Of a DNA stretch of 64,000 nt, positions 50,333-61,575 are shown piece after piece. The position numbers were made by a program, and so were the translations under genes. Where the stretch lies: positions 372,001-436,000 of the forward strand of contig NW_027331436.1 in assembly GCF_022965805.1 (NCBI RefSeq), written 5' to 3'. This DNA is from Primulina eburnea. Taxonomy: Eukaryota; Streptophyta; Magnoliopsida; Lamiales; Gesneriaceae. The notes under the pieces are model-generated. The model had not been told where the DNA came from. It saw only the letters and a list, made by a program, of their open reading frames with translations, and did not search any database. The first letter of the stretch is position 1. Every line of letters starts with the position of its first letter.

Positions 50333-53200
50333 TCATAAGAATAGCTCGGGATGCCTCTGTCTCATATCAGATTCTGTCTCCCAAGTTGCTTCCTCGATGC
50401 CATGACGACTCCATTGAATCTTCACTAACGGAATAGTCTTCGTCCTGAGCTTCTTTTCTTTCCGATCAAGAATCTGCATCGGTCTTTCAACGTAGCTCAA
50501 GGTCTGATCCAGCTCGGCTTCGTCAGGTTGAATGACATGAGAACTATCTGGCATATATCTGCGCAACATCGACACGTGAAAAACATCGTGAATGCCGGAT
50601 AATGAAGGAGGAAGAGCAAGTCTGTAAGCTCGATCGCCAATCTTCTCAAGGATCTCATACGGACCGACGTATCTAGGAGACAACTTTCCTCGCTTGTCAA
50701 ATCTGACAACGCCTCTGAAAGGTGAAATCTTCAAAAATACTCTGTCTCCCTGTTCGAATACTAACGGTCTACGTCTAATATTGGCGTACTTCGCTTGCCT
50801 ATCCTGTGCCGTTTTCATTCGTTTCTGAATGATCTTCACTTTTTCTGTCATCTCACGAATCATATCAGGCCCTAACTCTGGTACCTCAGAAATATCATCC
50901 CAGTACAACGGAGATCTGCACTTCTTTCCGTATAAAGCTTCGAACGGTGCCATCTCAATGCTAGTCTGATAGCTGTTGTTGTATGAAAACTCACACAACG
51001 GCAATGAGTCTTGCCAACTAGTACCAAAGTCTAGTACTACAGCTCTCAGCATATCCTCTAAAGTCTGGATAGTCCGTTCTGACTGTCCGTCTGTCTGGGG
51101 ATGATAAGCAGTGCTCAGGTGTAAAGTCGTACCCAAAGCCTGCTGCAAGCTGTGCCAAAAGTGAGAAGTGAATCGTGGATCACGATCTGATACGATCGAC
51201 TTCGGCACACCATGCAATCTGACGACCTCTCTGACATACAACTCGGCCATCTGATCATGTCGATAGGTCATCCGGTACGAAATAAAACACGCTGATTTGG
51301 TCAGTCTGTCTATCACAACCCAAATCGCGTCACAGCCTCGCGAAGATCGAGGTAACTTCGTCACGAAGTCCATGGAAATGTGGTCCCATTTCCATTCAGG
51401 AACAGACAAACTATGAAGTAGACCTCCGGGTTTCTTCCTTTCTGCCTTCACCTGTTGGCAATTCAGACATTTAGACACAAATTCTGCAATATCTGTCTTC
51501 ATCTGCTTCCACCAGAATTGTGTCTTCAAATCATTGTACATCTTTCTGCCACCAGGATGAATGCTGAACCGACTACAGTGTGCCTCTGACATGATCTGTC
51601 GTCTCAAATCTGAAACATCGGGCACCACTAGACGGTTATGCACATACAGAACAGAATCTCTGACCTGATATTCTGAGATATGACCAGCTCTGACCATATC
51701 AATCGATCTCTGTACATTCGGATCAGTTCTCTGTGCTTCTTTGATCCTCGAAATCAGATCTGGCTCAATCTGAATCGCAGCAAGTCGCAACGGTCTACTC
51801 TCTGTATTAAATGTTAATCCAGACAAGCAACAATCTTCTACTAAACTCGATACACCTACAGTCGACAAGGAAAGAGCACATACCTTTCGACTCAAAGCGT
51901 CTGCCGCTGCATTCGACTTTCCTGGATGGTACTTGATCTCGCAATCAAAATCTTTCAGCAGATCAAGCCATCGTCGCTGCCTCATGTTCAACTCTGACTG
52001 AGAAAAGAGATATTTCAGGCTCTTATGATCGGAATAAATCTCAAATTTCTCGCCATACAGATAGTGACGCCAGATCTTGAGTGCAAATACAATCGCCGCC
52101 AATTCAAGATCATGAATCGGATAACGAGTCTCGTGCGGCTTCAGCTGTCTAGAGGCGTATGCTATCACGTGCCCTCGCTGCATAAGAACACATCCAAGCC
52201 CTCTGTGAGATGCATCACAATATACAACGAACTCACCTGTACCTGATGGAATCGTCAAGACAGGCGCACTAGTCAGCCTCTTCTTCAGCTCAACAAAACT
52301 GCTCTCACACTCTTCTGACCACACAAATGGCATGTTCTTCTGTGTCAACTGGGTAATCGGCTTCGCTATACTGGAGAAGTCTCGAATAAAACGTCGATAA
52401 TACCCGGCTAGACCCATGAAACTGCGTATCTCTGGCACAGAAGTCGGTCTCGGCCAACTGATCACAGCCTCAACTTTACTCGGATCTACCGCAATACCCT
52501 CTCCAGATATAATATGCCCCAAGAAGACAACCTGTCGCAACCAGAATTCACACTTGGACAGTTTAGCATACAACTGCTCCTGTCGCAAAGTCTTCAGCAC
52601 AATTCTCAGATGATCTGCATGCTCAGTCAAACTCTTCGAATACACCAAAATGTCGTCAATAAACACAATCACAAAATCATCTAAATATCTCTGAAAAATG
52701 CGGTTCATCAGACTCATAAACACCGCAGGTGCATTCGTCAAACCGAAAGGCATAACAACAAACTCGTAGTGTCCATACCTGGTTCGGAATGCAGTCTTCG
52801 GAATATCAACATCTCTAACTCTATGTTGATGATACCCTGATCTCAAATCAATCTTCGAATATACCGAAGATCCCTGTAACTGATCAAACAAATCGTCGAT
52901 GCGAGGCAACGGATACTTGTTCTTCACGGTCGCCTTGTTCAACTGCCTATAATCAATACACAGTCGCATCGAACCATCTTTCTTTCTAACAAAAAGCACC
53001 GGAGCACCCCAAGGAGATACACTGGGTCTGATATATCCCTTGGACAGAAGATCCTCCAACTGTGCTTTCAACTCTTTCAGTTCTATCGGTGCCATCCTAT
53101 ACGGAGCTCTCGAAATAGGAACAGAACCGGGCATAAGATCTATGCTGAAATCAACCTCTCGAACCGGAGGCAAACCCTGGAATCTCATCAGGAAAAACAT
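50333..53200 (-). CDS. pol: Pol part of retrotransposon: RT, RNase H, integrase, chromodomain
   Basis: An open frame of 955 codons from the first ATG (53200). That ATG is not a natural start: pol would be made as part of a gag-pol polyprotein, and the frame is set apart from gag-protease by a one-base shift near 53172. Reverse transcriptase occupies about residues 40-270, with [10 protein letters not shown] (Asp118) and the FIDD active site (180-183). RNase H follows (about 315-440) with CDAS Asp329, LELA Glu366, YSDHKSL Asp391 and ADALSR Asp434. Integrase has an HHCC zinc site (His541, His548, Cys578, Cys581), catalytic Asp611, Asp672 and Glu708 with D35E spacing, and a YVGPYEIL module (844-851). 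The tail (about 903-955, [14 protein letters not shown]) resembles a chromodomain that would guide insertion to heterochromatin. All catalytic residues are present. Confidence 0.95.
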   Translation of the reverse strand: MFFLMRFQGLPPVREVDFSIDLMPGSVPISRAPYRMAPIELKELKAQLEDLLSKGYIRPSVSPWGAPVLFVRKKDGSMRLCIDYRQLNKATVKNKYPLPRIDDLFDQLQGSSVYSKIDLRSGYHQHRVRDVDIPKTAFRTRYGHYEFVVMPFGLTNAPAVFMSLMNRIFQRYLDDFVIVFIDDILVYSKSLTEHADHLRIVLKTLRQEQLYAKLSKCEFWLRQVVFLGHIISGEGIAVDPSKVEAVISWPRPTSVPEIRSFMGLAGYYRRFIRDFSSIAKPITQLTQKNMPFVWSEECESSFVELKKRLTSAPVLTIPSGTGEFVVYCDASHRGLGCVLMQRGHVIAYASRQLKPHETRYPIHDLELAAIVFALKIWRHYLYGEKFEIYSDHKSLKYLFSQSELNMRQRRWLDLLKDFDCEIKYHPGKSNAAADALSRKVCALSLSTVGVSSLVEDCCLSGLTFNTESRPLRLAAIQIEPDLISRIKEAQRTDPNVQRSIDMVRAGHISEYQVRDSVLYVHNRLVVPDVSDLRRQIMSEAHCSRFSIHPGGRKMYNDLKTQFWWKQMKTDIAEFVSKCLNCQQVKAERKKPGGLLHSLSVPEWKWDHISMDFVTKLPRSSRGCDAIWVVIDRLTKSACFISYRMTYRHDQMAELYVREVVRLHGVPKSIVSDRDPRFTSHFWHSLQQALGTTLHLSTAYHPQTDGQSERTIQTLEDMLRAVVLDFGTSWQDSLPLCEFSYNNSYQTSIEMAPFEALYGKKCRSPLYWDDISEVPELGPDMIREMTEKVKIIQKRMKTAQDRQAKYANIRRRPLVFEQGDRVFLKISPFRGVVRFDKRGKLSPRYVGPYEILEKIGDRAYRLALPPSLSGIHDVFHVSMLRRYMPDSSHVIQPDEAELDQTLSYVERPMQILDRKEKKLRTKTIPLVKIQWSRHGIEEATWETESDMRQRHPELFL

Positions 53201-54854
53201 CTGCAAACTCGCAAACCACTGGCAGATCTGCCAATGCTGGGCTCGACTTCAGTAGGTCTACTGAATATACGAGAAAGCCCTCTGCTCCTCTCTGAAGCAA
53301 TCTACTCATAGTCAGAGAAGATACTAAGGGAATCCGAGATCTGGAACCCTTGCCGTAAAATTTCCACTCATCTGTCAGTTCAGGTCTGAATCTGACAATC
53401 TTGTGGAAACAATCTACCGTGGCCCTGTACTTGGTCAACATGTCTATACCAACTATACAATCAAAATTAGCCAAACCAAGTACTACACAATCAAGATCAA
53501 TCTCATGCCCCTCAAACTGAAGCATACAGTGTCTAACAGTAGTCACAGATATCAAACCACTTCCCAACGGAGAAGCTATAGACACTACTGTCGACATCGA
53601 CTCAACAGGCAATGAATGTCTCAATGCAAAATGTTCAGATATAAATGTATGAGATGCCCCTGTGTCTATCAACACATATGCAGGATAACCACAAAGGAAA
53701 CAATTACCTGCAATGACGTCATCTGGCGCCTCCTGCGCCTGCTCCTCTGTCAGGGCAAAAACACGTGCCTGCTGTCGGGGAGGCTGACTCACCGTCTGAC
53801 TACCTCCTGGCCTCTGCTGGGTCTGTGTAGAGGGTGGCTGAAAGGAGTGTACCGAAGATGCCTGTCTCTCCATCTGTGGCGCTGGTGCTGATGATCCTGT
53901 ACTCTGGAATCGTGATGCACCTCTCTGGGGACAAACTCTGGCAAAGTGTCCCTGTTGCCTACAGATGTTACAGCGTCCCAGAACTCCTTGACACTGCTCC
54001 GTAGCATGTCGCCCTCCGCATGAACCACAGTATGCACCACTATAATCTGACCCCTGACCTCTCTGTCGAGATCCACTCGAACTCGATGAACTACTCCCAG
54101 ATTTCTTAAACTGTTTGCCTTTAGCCTTCAGAAATTCCTTCTTACCACTACCACTAGCTCCGCTGTCAAAACGAGGAGGAGGTGATGGAAACTGTACGGT
54201 CATGGACTGTGGCGGTCTCGGCCCCTGAACACCGTAGGAAGCTCCTCGCTGCCTAATCAAGCCAGCCTCGGCTCCCTTCGCTCGGTTCAGTGCCTCTGAA
54301 AAAGTACTAGGCCGGCCCGTGTTCACCAAAGTAAAGACATCGGGATTCAGCCCGTTGATGAACTGATCGGCCACTGCCTCGTCGTTCCCGGCCACATGAG
54401 GTGCAAATCGTAGCAATGCAGAAAATTTAGCCACATACTCCTCGATGTTCCACTGTCCCTGCTTCAGATTCGCAAATTCAGCTCCCTTATCTTTCCGGTA
54501 GGAGACGGGAAAGAAGCGCTGATAGAACTCATCTTTAAAAACTTTCCACGTAATATCAATGCCTCGGTGCTCCAAGGCTCTCTTTGTAGTCAACCACCAG
54601 CTCTTTGCAACCTCTTGCATCTGATGCCCTATCAGCTTCACACGTCGTTCGTCAGTGTAAGCCAAAGACTCAAACAGCATCTCGATATCATCAAGCCAGC
54701 TCTCGCACTCTACTGTACTCTCTGTGCCCTTCAGAGTAGGCGGATGGAAAGACTGGAATCTCTTCAATAAGGTCTCCATCGGTGTAGCGGTGACGTCCAT
54801 CTGTGCACCTGATGTGCCACCCTGCTCTGGCTGTGGCACTCGTCTAGGCGGCAT
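53151..54854 (-). CDS. gag: Gag and aspartic protease of retrotransposon
   Basis: An open frame of 567 codons from the first ATG ([11 protein letters not shown]). An in-frame extension five codons upstream would start at TTG and is not credible. Residues about 45-150 match a Ty3/gypsy gag capsid domain ([31 protein letters not shown]). Then come a Ser-rich basic stretch (about 245-265), a CX2CX3HX4C zinc-knuckle-like motif (Cys276, Cys279, His283, Cys288) and a classical CX2CX4HX4C zinc knuckle (Cys295, Cys298, His303, Cys308), which bind RNA in the particle. The aspartic protease follows, with DTGASHTFI (catalytic Asp397) and CIVGIDML downstream. The frame runs past the protease to the start of the RT linker and then ends at 53151 after a one-base shift, overlapping the pol frame by about 50 bp. 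Confidence 0.94.
   Translation of the reverse strand: MPPRRVPQPEQGGTSGAQMDVTATPMETLLKRFQSFHPPTLKGTESTVECESWLDDIEMLFESLAYTDERRVKLIGHQMQEVAKSWWLTTKRALEHRGIDITWKVFKDEFYQRFFPVSYRKDKGAEFANLKQGQWNIEEYVAKFSALLRFAPHVAGNDEAVADQFINGLNPDVFTLVNTGRPSTFSEALNRAKGAEAGLIRQRGASYGVQGPRPPQSMTVQFPSPPPRFDSGASGSGKKEFLKAKGKQFKKSGSSSSSSSGSRQRGQGSDYSGAYCGSCGGRHATEQCQGVLGRCNICRQQGHFARVCPQRGASRFQSTGSSAPAPQMERQASSVHSFQPPSTQTQQRPGGSQTVSQPPRQQARVFALTEEQAQEAPDDVIAGNCFLCGYPAYVLIDTGASHTFISEHFALRHSLPVESMSTVVSIASPLGSGLISVTTVRHCMLQFEGHEIDLDCVVLGLANFDCIVGIDMLTKYRATVDCFHKIVRFRPELTDEWKFYGKGSRSRIPLVSSLTMSRLLQRGAEGFLVYSVDLLKSSPALADLPVVCEFADVFPDEIPGFASGSRG
53172..53174 (-). other. Frame break between protease and RT
   Basis: At a run of three T (on the - strand) the coding similarity passes from the gag-protease frame to the pol frame, consistent with one extra base. 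Gag-protease then reads a few unrelated residues to a TGA. Related plant elements usually keep one continuous gag-pol frame, and programmed shifts, where used, lie between gag and protease rather than here. A disabling mutation or a consensus error is therefore more likely than a programmed site. Confidence 0.8.
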
Positions 54855-55094
54855 AAATCTGATTATCAAACTGATTAGTACAAAGTCAATATCATCTGTC
54901 TCAGCCCTCCTCTGATCATATACCTCTGATCGAGAATCGGTTCTGATTCAGGCTTAAAATGCTGTAAATCAATTCAGATAATACAACACAATATATAATA
55001 GGGAAAGCAATAAAGCATGCTAGCATCTCAAAAGCAAGGAAGATGACTCGATCTACCCCGCTCATTCTATTCTATCTCAGTCTACAGAACCTAC
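54855..55094 (-). other. 5' leader of the retrotransposon
   Basis: About 240 bp between the primer binding site and the gag ATG. It would hold packaging and dimerisation signals by analogy, but none can be recognised from sequence alone. Confidence 0.6.
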
Positions 55095-55107
55095 TGCTCT
55101 GATACCA
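55095..55107 (-). other. Primer binding site, tRNA-iMet type
   Basis: On the - strand TGGTATCAGAGCA lies 5 nt inside the 5' LTR end. TGGTATCAGAGC is the standard plant LTR-retrotransposon site complementary to the 3' end of initiator methionine tRNA. It fixes the element's polarity as - strand. Confidence 0.93.
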
Positions 55108-55112
55108 CCTGT

Positions 55113-56857
55113 TGTGGGGACCCGGGCTCTAACTCTATTCTTTTGGGATTTAATTGGATCTTTGTTCGAAAATGTGGGTCAAAATTTTGCTTTTAACATT
55201 AATTTAAATGTATTAACGAAAGCATCACATGTCTCAATAGAAATTAAACAACGTAATGTACATACAAGTCTGTGCGTACAAACATACACTAGTGTTCAAT
55301 AACAACTACAAACATAAGTGCTACAAGTCCAGTAGGAAACACTAGGAATCTTCCACGCCCGAGATCTCCACGCTATCAACTCTCTCTTCCTCGTCGTGAC
55401 CCTGATCCTGCCCCACCTGTTGCCATGCACACATACAGACACGACAACAGCCGGATAACTCCGGTGAGAACATATCCCAGTATAAAACATGGATGCATGT
55501 AATGTCATAATCATGTACAAAAGCATAGCATATATCAATTAACATGAATAAAATCTAAACATGTAGAAGAATACAAATCTGTATTCAACATTCAAATCTT
55601 GACTCGACTCATTTCTAATCTAGGGATCCTGGTGTGAATAAGACGGTCTGTTACCTACCCAACCACTCGGGGCAACGGTACGTCTTATTCCTAGACTTCG
55701 GTCAACTCTGTATCGAGGGTCTACACATATAGCAAATCTGCTCCTATGCGACGATACACCGAAACGTCTAGTTTTGGCAAATCTGCCAATCTCTCCTATC
55801 TCAGAACTCGAATATAAATCAATAAACAAGGCATTACATAATTAATGTAATAACAATCTAGTATGTGATTTAGGGAAACTCGTATCAAATCTGAATCGAG
55901 TTGTGCAATCCTGTGACCACATGAATTATACCTTTCTTGTCGCACTGTCTGTCGAGATCTCGAATCAAATGTCAAACCTGTCACTTCAAATCTGAAATAG
56001 CAATATAGATGCACCTTCTATCAATATAGAGCACAACCAACTCATATACGAACAATACTTGATTTCAATACAGTTGAACGGCATAACGGCGTACTTCTTC
56101 GATACCGATAACTCAGTAATAGCATACTCAATCACAATCAACTCATAATCTCATCTAACATCAATATACATGCTGAAATCTGCATATGCTCAACACAATA
56201 CATGCTGAAAAATCGAAACAATAGCATAATGTGTCCGAAACTCAATCTGACAACGAATATCCGATGCTCTATATCTCAAGACCACATATTCCAATTCAAA
56301 TCTGAATTCCCTCAATACATACATATCGAAACATGCTGGAAATAAACAATACTTACATCCTTTGATAGCCCTTGACGAGGTGAGTTCCAAACCTAAGTCG
56401 GATCTAAAATCGAATAACCGGAAATAGCAAAATCTCAAGTGCAAAGATCAAAAGGCATGAGTTCTCTCTTCAAGGATGCTCTCGGTTCTTGTTCTGAATA
56501 TGTTACTGAAATGAAGACACATATCATATGTTGCATGCAAAGAGACGAGTGTTCATGTTTGTCACATGACACGCACGACCGCGGGTGCGGCAGCATAAGA
56601 GCGCGGGTGCGCTATGCTCTCGGCAGCCCCATGATTTTCCAAAATTCGATGACCGCGGGTGCGGTCATGTTATTACCGTGGGTGCGATGACTGTTCGCAC
56701 AATTTCACCAATTCTCTATCAAGGCACCGCGGGTGCGGTCCTTCTTGTACCGCGGGTGCGGTGGGGCTTCGGCCCTGCTGCTCAAAATTTCATAACTCAT
56801 GCATTCTTATCTCTACAATTCCCACATCAATAATACCGATAATTCTCGAGCCTTACA
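55113..56857 (-). repeat. 5' LTR of the retrotransposon
   Basis: 1,745 bp, aligned base for base with 48486-50230 at an offset of 6,627. Six differences are seen: 48758/55385 C-T, 49003/55630 C-T, 49285/55912 C-T, 49596/56223 T-A, 50052/56679 C-T and 50060/56687 G-A. All five transitions have C or G in the 3' LTR and T or A here, three of them at CpG. This LTR would drive transcription of the element towards lower coordinates. Confidence 0.95.
56578..56762 (-). promoter_or_regulatory. GC-rich inverted-repeat motifs in U3 of the 5' LTR
   Basis: The same six motifs as in the 3' LTR. The fourth is mutated here to ACCGT-GGGT-GCGAT by two transitions that break arm pairing. The other five are unchanged. 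Confidence 0.7.
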
Positions 56858-56862
56858 AAAGT
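56858..56862. repeat. Right target-site duplication AAAGT
   Basis: AAAGT follows the CA end of the LTR and matches the left copy exactly. The satellite resumes with TTAGCCCATAT, the expected next bases. Confidence 0.95.
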
Positions 56863-59800
56863 TTAGCCCATATAAGTTCTATTGACAACTTCAGTTTGTC
56901 CATCCGTTTGAGGATGACAAATAGTAGATTACAACAATATTGAGCAAAGTTTAGCCCATAAAGTAATCCAAAAATAGAATCCCTCCCCTTCTTAGTCCTA
57001 GGCAACCCCAAAATAAAGTCCATAGAAATGTCAATCCAAGTTCTTTTTAATAATAGCACGCAAAAGTGTTCTCAAAGTTCTATTTACAACTTCAGTTTGT
57101 CCATCCGTTTGAGGATGACAAGTAGTAGATTACAACAATATTGAGCAAAGTTTAGCCCATAAAGTAATCCAAAAATAGAATCCCTCCCCTTCTTAGTCCT
57201 AGGCAACCCCAAAATAAAGTCCATAGAAATGTCAATCCAAGTTCTTTTTAATAATAGCACGCAAAAGTGTTCTCAAAGTTCTATTTACAACTTCAATTTG
57301 TCCATCCGTTTGAGGATGACAAGTAGTAGATTACAACAATATTGAGCAAAGTTTAGCCCATAAAGTAATCCAAAAATAGAATCCCTCCCCTTCTTAGTCC
57401 TAGGCAACCCCAAAATAAAGTCCATAGAAATGTCAATCCAAGTTCTTTTTAAGAATAGCACGCAAAAGTGTTCCCAAAGTTCTATTTACAACTTCAGTTT
57501 GTCCATCCGTTTGAGGATGACAAGTAGTAGATTACAACAATATTGAGCAAAGTTTAGCCCATAAAGTAATCCAAAAATAGAATCCCTCACCTTCTTAGTC
57601 CTAGGCAACCCCAAAATAAAGTCCATAGAAATGTCAGTCCAAGTTCTTTTAAGAATAGCACGCACAAGTGTTCCCAAAGTTCTATTTACAACTTCAGTTT
57701 GTCCATCCGTTTGAGGATGACAAGTAGTAGATTACAACAATATGGAGCAAAGTTTAGACCATAAAGTAATCCAAAAATAGAATCCCTCCCCTTCTTTGTC
57801 CTAGGCAACCCCAAAATATAGTCCATAGAAATGTCAATCCAAGTTCTTTTTAAGAATAGCACGCAAAAGTGTTCCCAAAGTTCTATTTACAACTTCAGTT
57901 TGTCCATCTGTTTGAGGATGACAAGTAGTAGATTACAACAATATTGAGCAAAGTTTAGCCATAAAGTAATCCAAAAATAGAATCCCTCCCCTTCTTAGTC
58001 CTAGGCTACCCCAAAATAAATTCCTTAGAAATGTCAATCCAAGGTCTTTTTAAGAATAGCACGCAAAAGTGTTCCCAAAGTTCTATTTACAACTTCAGTT
58101 TGTCCATCCGTTTGAGGATGACAAGTAGTAGATTACAACAATATTGAGCAAAGTTTAGCCCATAAAGTAATCCAAAAATAGAATCCCTCACCTTCTTAGT
58201 CCTAGGCAACCCCAAAATAAAGTCAATAGAAATGTCAGTCCAAATTCTTTTAAGAATAGCACGTAAAAGTGTTCCCAAAGTTCTATTTACAACTTCAGTT
58301 TGTCCATCCGTTTGAGGATGACAAGTAGTAGATTACAACAATATGGAGCAAAGTTTAGCCCATAAAGTAATCCAAAAATAGAATCCCTCCCCTTCTTAGT
58401 CCTAGGCAACCCCAAAATAAAGTCCATAGAAATGTCAATCCAAGTTCTTTTTAAGAATAGCACGCAAAAGTGTTCCCAAAGTTCTATTTACAACTTCAGT
58501 TTATCCATCCGTTTGAGGATGACAAGTAGTAGATTACAACAATATTGAGCAAAGTTTAGCCCATAAAGTAATCCAAAAATAGAATCCCTCCCCTTCTTAG
58601 TCCTAGGCAACCCCAAAATAAAGTCCATAGAAATGTCAATCCAAGTTCTTTTTAAGAATAGCACGCAAAAGTGTTCTCAAAGTTCTATTTACAACTTCAG
58701 TTTGTCCATCCGTTTGAGGATGACAAGTAGTAGATTACAACAATATTGAGCAAAGTTTAGCCCATATAAGTTCTATTGACAACTTCAGTTTGTCTATCCG
58801 TTTGAGGATGACAAATAGTAGATTACAACAATATTGAGCAAAGTTTAGCCCATAAAGTAATCCAAAAATAGAATCCCTCCACTTCTTAGTCCTAGGCAAC
58901 CCCAAAATAAAGTCCATAGAAATGTCAATCCAAGTTCTTTTTAAGAATAGCACGCAAAAGTGTTCCCAAAGTTCTATTTACAACTTCAGTTTGTCCATCC
59001 GTTTGAGGATGACAAGTAGTAGATTACAACAATATTGAGCAAAGTTTAGCCCATAAAGTAATCCAAAAATAGAATCCCTCACCTTCTTAGTCCTAGGCAA
59101 CCCCAAAATAAAGTCCATAGAAATGTCAGTCCAAGTTCTTTTAAGAATAGCACGCAAAAGTGTTCCCAAAGTTCTATTTACAACTTCAGTTTGTCCATCC
59201 GTTTGAGGATGACAAGTAGTAGATTACAACAATATGGAGCAAAGTTTAGCCCATAAAGTAATCCAAAAATAGAATCCCTCCCCTTCTTAGTCCTAGGCAA
59301 CCCCAACATAAAGTCCATAGAAATGTCAATCCAAGTTCTTTTTAAGAATAGCACGCAAAAGTGTTCCCAAAGTTCTATTTACAACTTCAGTTTGTCCATC
59401 TGTTTGAGGATGACAAGTAGTAGATTACAACAATATTGAGCAAAGTTTAGCCATAAAGTAATCCAAAAATAGAATCCCTCCCCTTCTTAGTCCTAGGCTA
59501 CCCCAAAATAAAGTCCTTAGAAATGTCAATCCAAGGTCTTTTTAAGAATAGCACGCAAAAGTGTTCCCAAAGTTCTATTTACAACTTCAGTTTGTCCATC
59601 CGTTTGAGGATGACAAGTAGTAGATTACAACAATATTGAGCAAAGTTTAGCCCATAAAGTAATCCAAAAATAGAATCCCTCACCTTCTTAGTCCTAGGCA
59701 ACCCCAAAATAAAGTCAATAGAAATGTCAGTCCAAATTCTTTTAAGAATAGCACGCAAAAGTGTTCCCAAAGTTCTATTTACAACTTCAGTTTGTCCATC

Positions 59801-61575
59801 CGTTTGAGGATGACAAGTAGTAGATTACAACAATATGGAGCAAAGTTTAGCCCATAAAGTAATCCAAAAATAGAATCCCTCCCCTTCTTAGTCCTAGGCA
59901 ACCCCAAAATAAAGTCCATAGAAATGTCAATCCAAGTTCTTTTTAAGAATAGCACGCAAAAGTGTTCTCAAAGTTCTATTTACAACTTCAGTTTGTCCAT
60001 CCGTTTGAGGATGACAAGTAGTAGATTACAACAATATTGAGCAAAGTTTAGCCCATAAAGTAATCCAAAAATAGAATCCCTCCCCTTCTTAGTCCTAGGC
60101 AACCCCAACATAAAGTCCATAGAAATGTCAATCCAAGTTCTTTTTAAGAATAGCACGCAAAAGTGTTCCCAAAGTTCTATTGACAACTTCAGTTTGTCCC
60201 ATCCGTTTGAGGATGACAAGTAGTAGATTACAACAATATTGAGCAAAGTTTAGCCAATAAAGTAATCCAAAAATAGAATCCCTCCCCTTCTTAGTCCTAG
60301 GCAACCCCAAAATAAAGTGCATGGAAATGTTAATCCAAGTTCTATTAAAAATAGTACGCACAAGTGTTCCCAAAGTTCTATTTACAACTTCAGTTTGTCC
60401 ATCCGTTTGAGGATGACAAGTAGTAGATTACAACAATATTGAGCAAAGTTTAGCCCATAAAGTAATCCAAAAATAGAATCCCTCACCTTCTTATTCCTAG
60501 GCAACCCCAAAATAAAGTCCATAGAAATGTCAGTCCAAGTTCTTTTAAGAATAGCACGCACAAGTGTTCCCAAAGTTCTATTTACAACTTCAGTTTGTCC
60601 ATCCGTTTGAGGATGACAAGTAGTAGATTACAACAATATGGAGCAAAGTTTAGCCCATAAAGTAATCCAAAAATAGAATCCCTCCCCTTCTTAGTCCTAG
60701 GCAACCCCAACATAAAGTCCATAGAAATGTCAATCCAAGTTCTTTTTAAGAATAGCACGCAAAAGTGTTCCCAAAGTTCTATTTACAACTTCAGTTTGTC
60801 CATCTGTTTGAGGATGACAAGTAGTAGATTACAAACAATATTGAGCAAAGTTTAGCCATAAAGTAATCCAAAAATAGAATCCCTCCCCTTCTTAGTCCTA
60901 GGCTACCCCAAAATAAATTCCTTAGAAATGTCAATCCAAGGTCTTTTTAAGAATAGCACGCAAAAGTGTTCCCAAAGTTCTATTACAACTTCAGTTTGTC
61001 CATCCGTTTGAGGATGACAAGTAGTAGATTACAACAATATTGAGCAAAGTTTAGCCCATAAAGTAATCCAAAAATAGAATCCCTCCACCTTCTTAGTCCT
61101 AGGCAACCCCAAAATAAAGTCAATAGAAATGTCAGTCCAAATTCTTTTAAGAATAGCACGCAAAGTGTTCCCAAAGTTCTATTTACAAACTTCAGTTTGT
61201 CCATCCGTTTGAGGATGACAAGTAGTAGATTACAACAATATGGAGCAAAGTTTAGCCCATAAAGTAATCCAAAAATAGAATCCCTCCCCTTCTTAGTCCT
61301 AGGCAACCCCAAAATAAAGTCCATAGAAATGTCAATCCAAGTTCTTTTTAAGAATAGCACGCAAAAGTGTTCCCAAAGTTCTATTTACAACTTCAGTTTA
61401 TCCATCCGTTTGAGGATGACAAGTAGTAGATTACAACAATATTGAGCAAAGTTTAGCCCATAAAGTAATCCAAAAATAGAATCCCTCCCCTTCTTAGTCC
61501 TAGGCAACCCCAAAATAAAGTCCATAGAAATGTCAATCCAAGTTCTTTTAAGAATAGCACGCAAAAGTGTTCTCA
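56863..61575 (-). repeat. Integrase-derived satellite, - orientation block (right part)
   Basis: 200/201-bp monomers on the - strand with a seven-unit HOR of about 1,404 bp. A copy containing one extra 88-bp unit (58740-58820) gives a 1,492-bp spacing. Matching units start at 57486, 58978 and 60382, and at 58087 and 59579. Marks are GGCTACCCC with CCTTAGAAATG and CAAATTCTTTTAAG. From about 60180 onward extra or missing single bases appear (for example GTCCCATCC at 60196, ACAAACAATA at 60832 and TACAAACTTC at 61184). Confidence 0.92.

Larger units (their letters stand above)
48486..56857 (-). mobile_element. Ty3/gypsy chromovirus LTR retrotransposon, complete with one frame break
   Basis: An 8,372-bp element on the - strand, inserted in the inverted satellite. 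It has two 1,745-bp LTRs bounded by TG...CA, a 5-bp AAAGT target duplication, a tRNA-iMet-type primer site, a polypurine tract, and coding order gag, protease, RT, RNase H, integrase, chromodomain-like tail. The order RT before integrase makes it Ty3/gypsy. The C-terminal chromodomain-like tail makes it a chromovirus, and overall sequence style suggests the Tekay/Del clade (recalled from family knowledge, not searched). By eye the LTRs differ at six of 1,745 positions, so the insertion is recent. The open frames are full length except for a one-base shift between protease and RT. It is not the source of the surrounding satellite, whose integrase pieces are clearly different in sequence. Confidence 0.96.

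Noticed and set aside
53151..53206. Programmed ribosomal frameshift between gag-protease and pol
   Set aside because: The site lies after protease and has only a short T run, with no clear slippery heptamer or following structure that I can see. A mutation or sequence error is simpler, though not proven.
53400..54920. + strand open frames of 60-95 codons opposite gag and pol
   Set aside because: They are shadows of the - strand gag-protease and pol frames, which carry clear domain motifs.
45331..61575. The whole 16.2-kb inverted segment as one mobile element
   Set aside because: Only 48486-56857 has element ends and a target duplication. The rest is ordinary satellite in the opposite orientation with no terminal structure.
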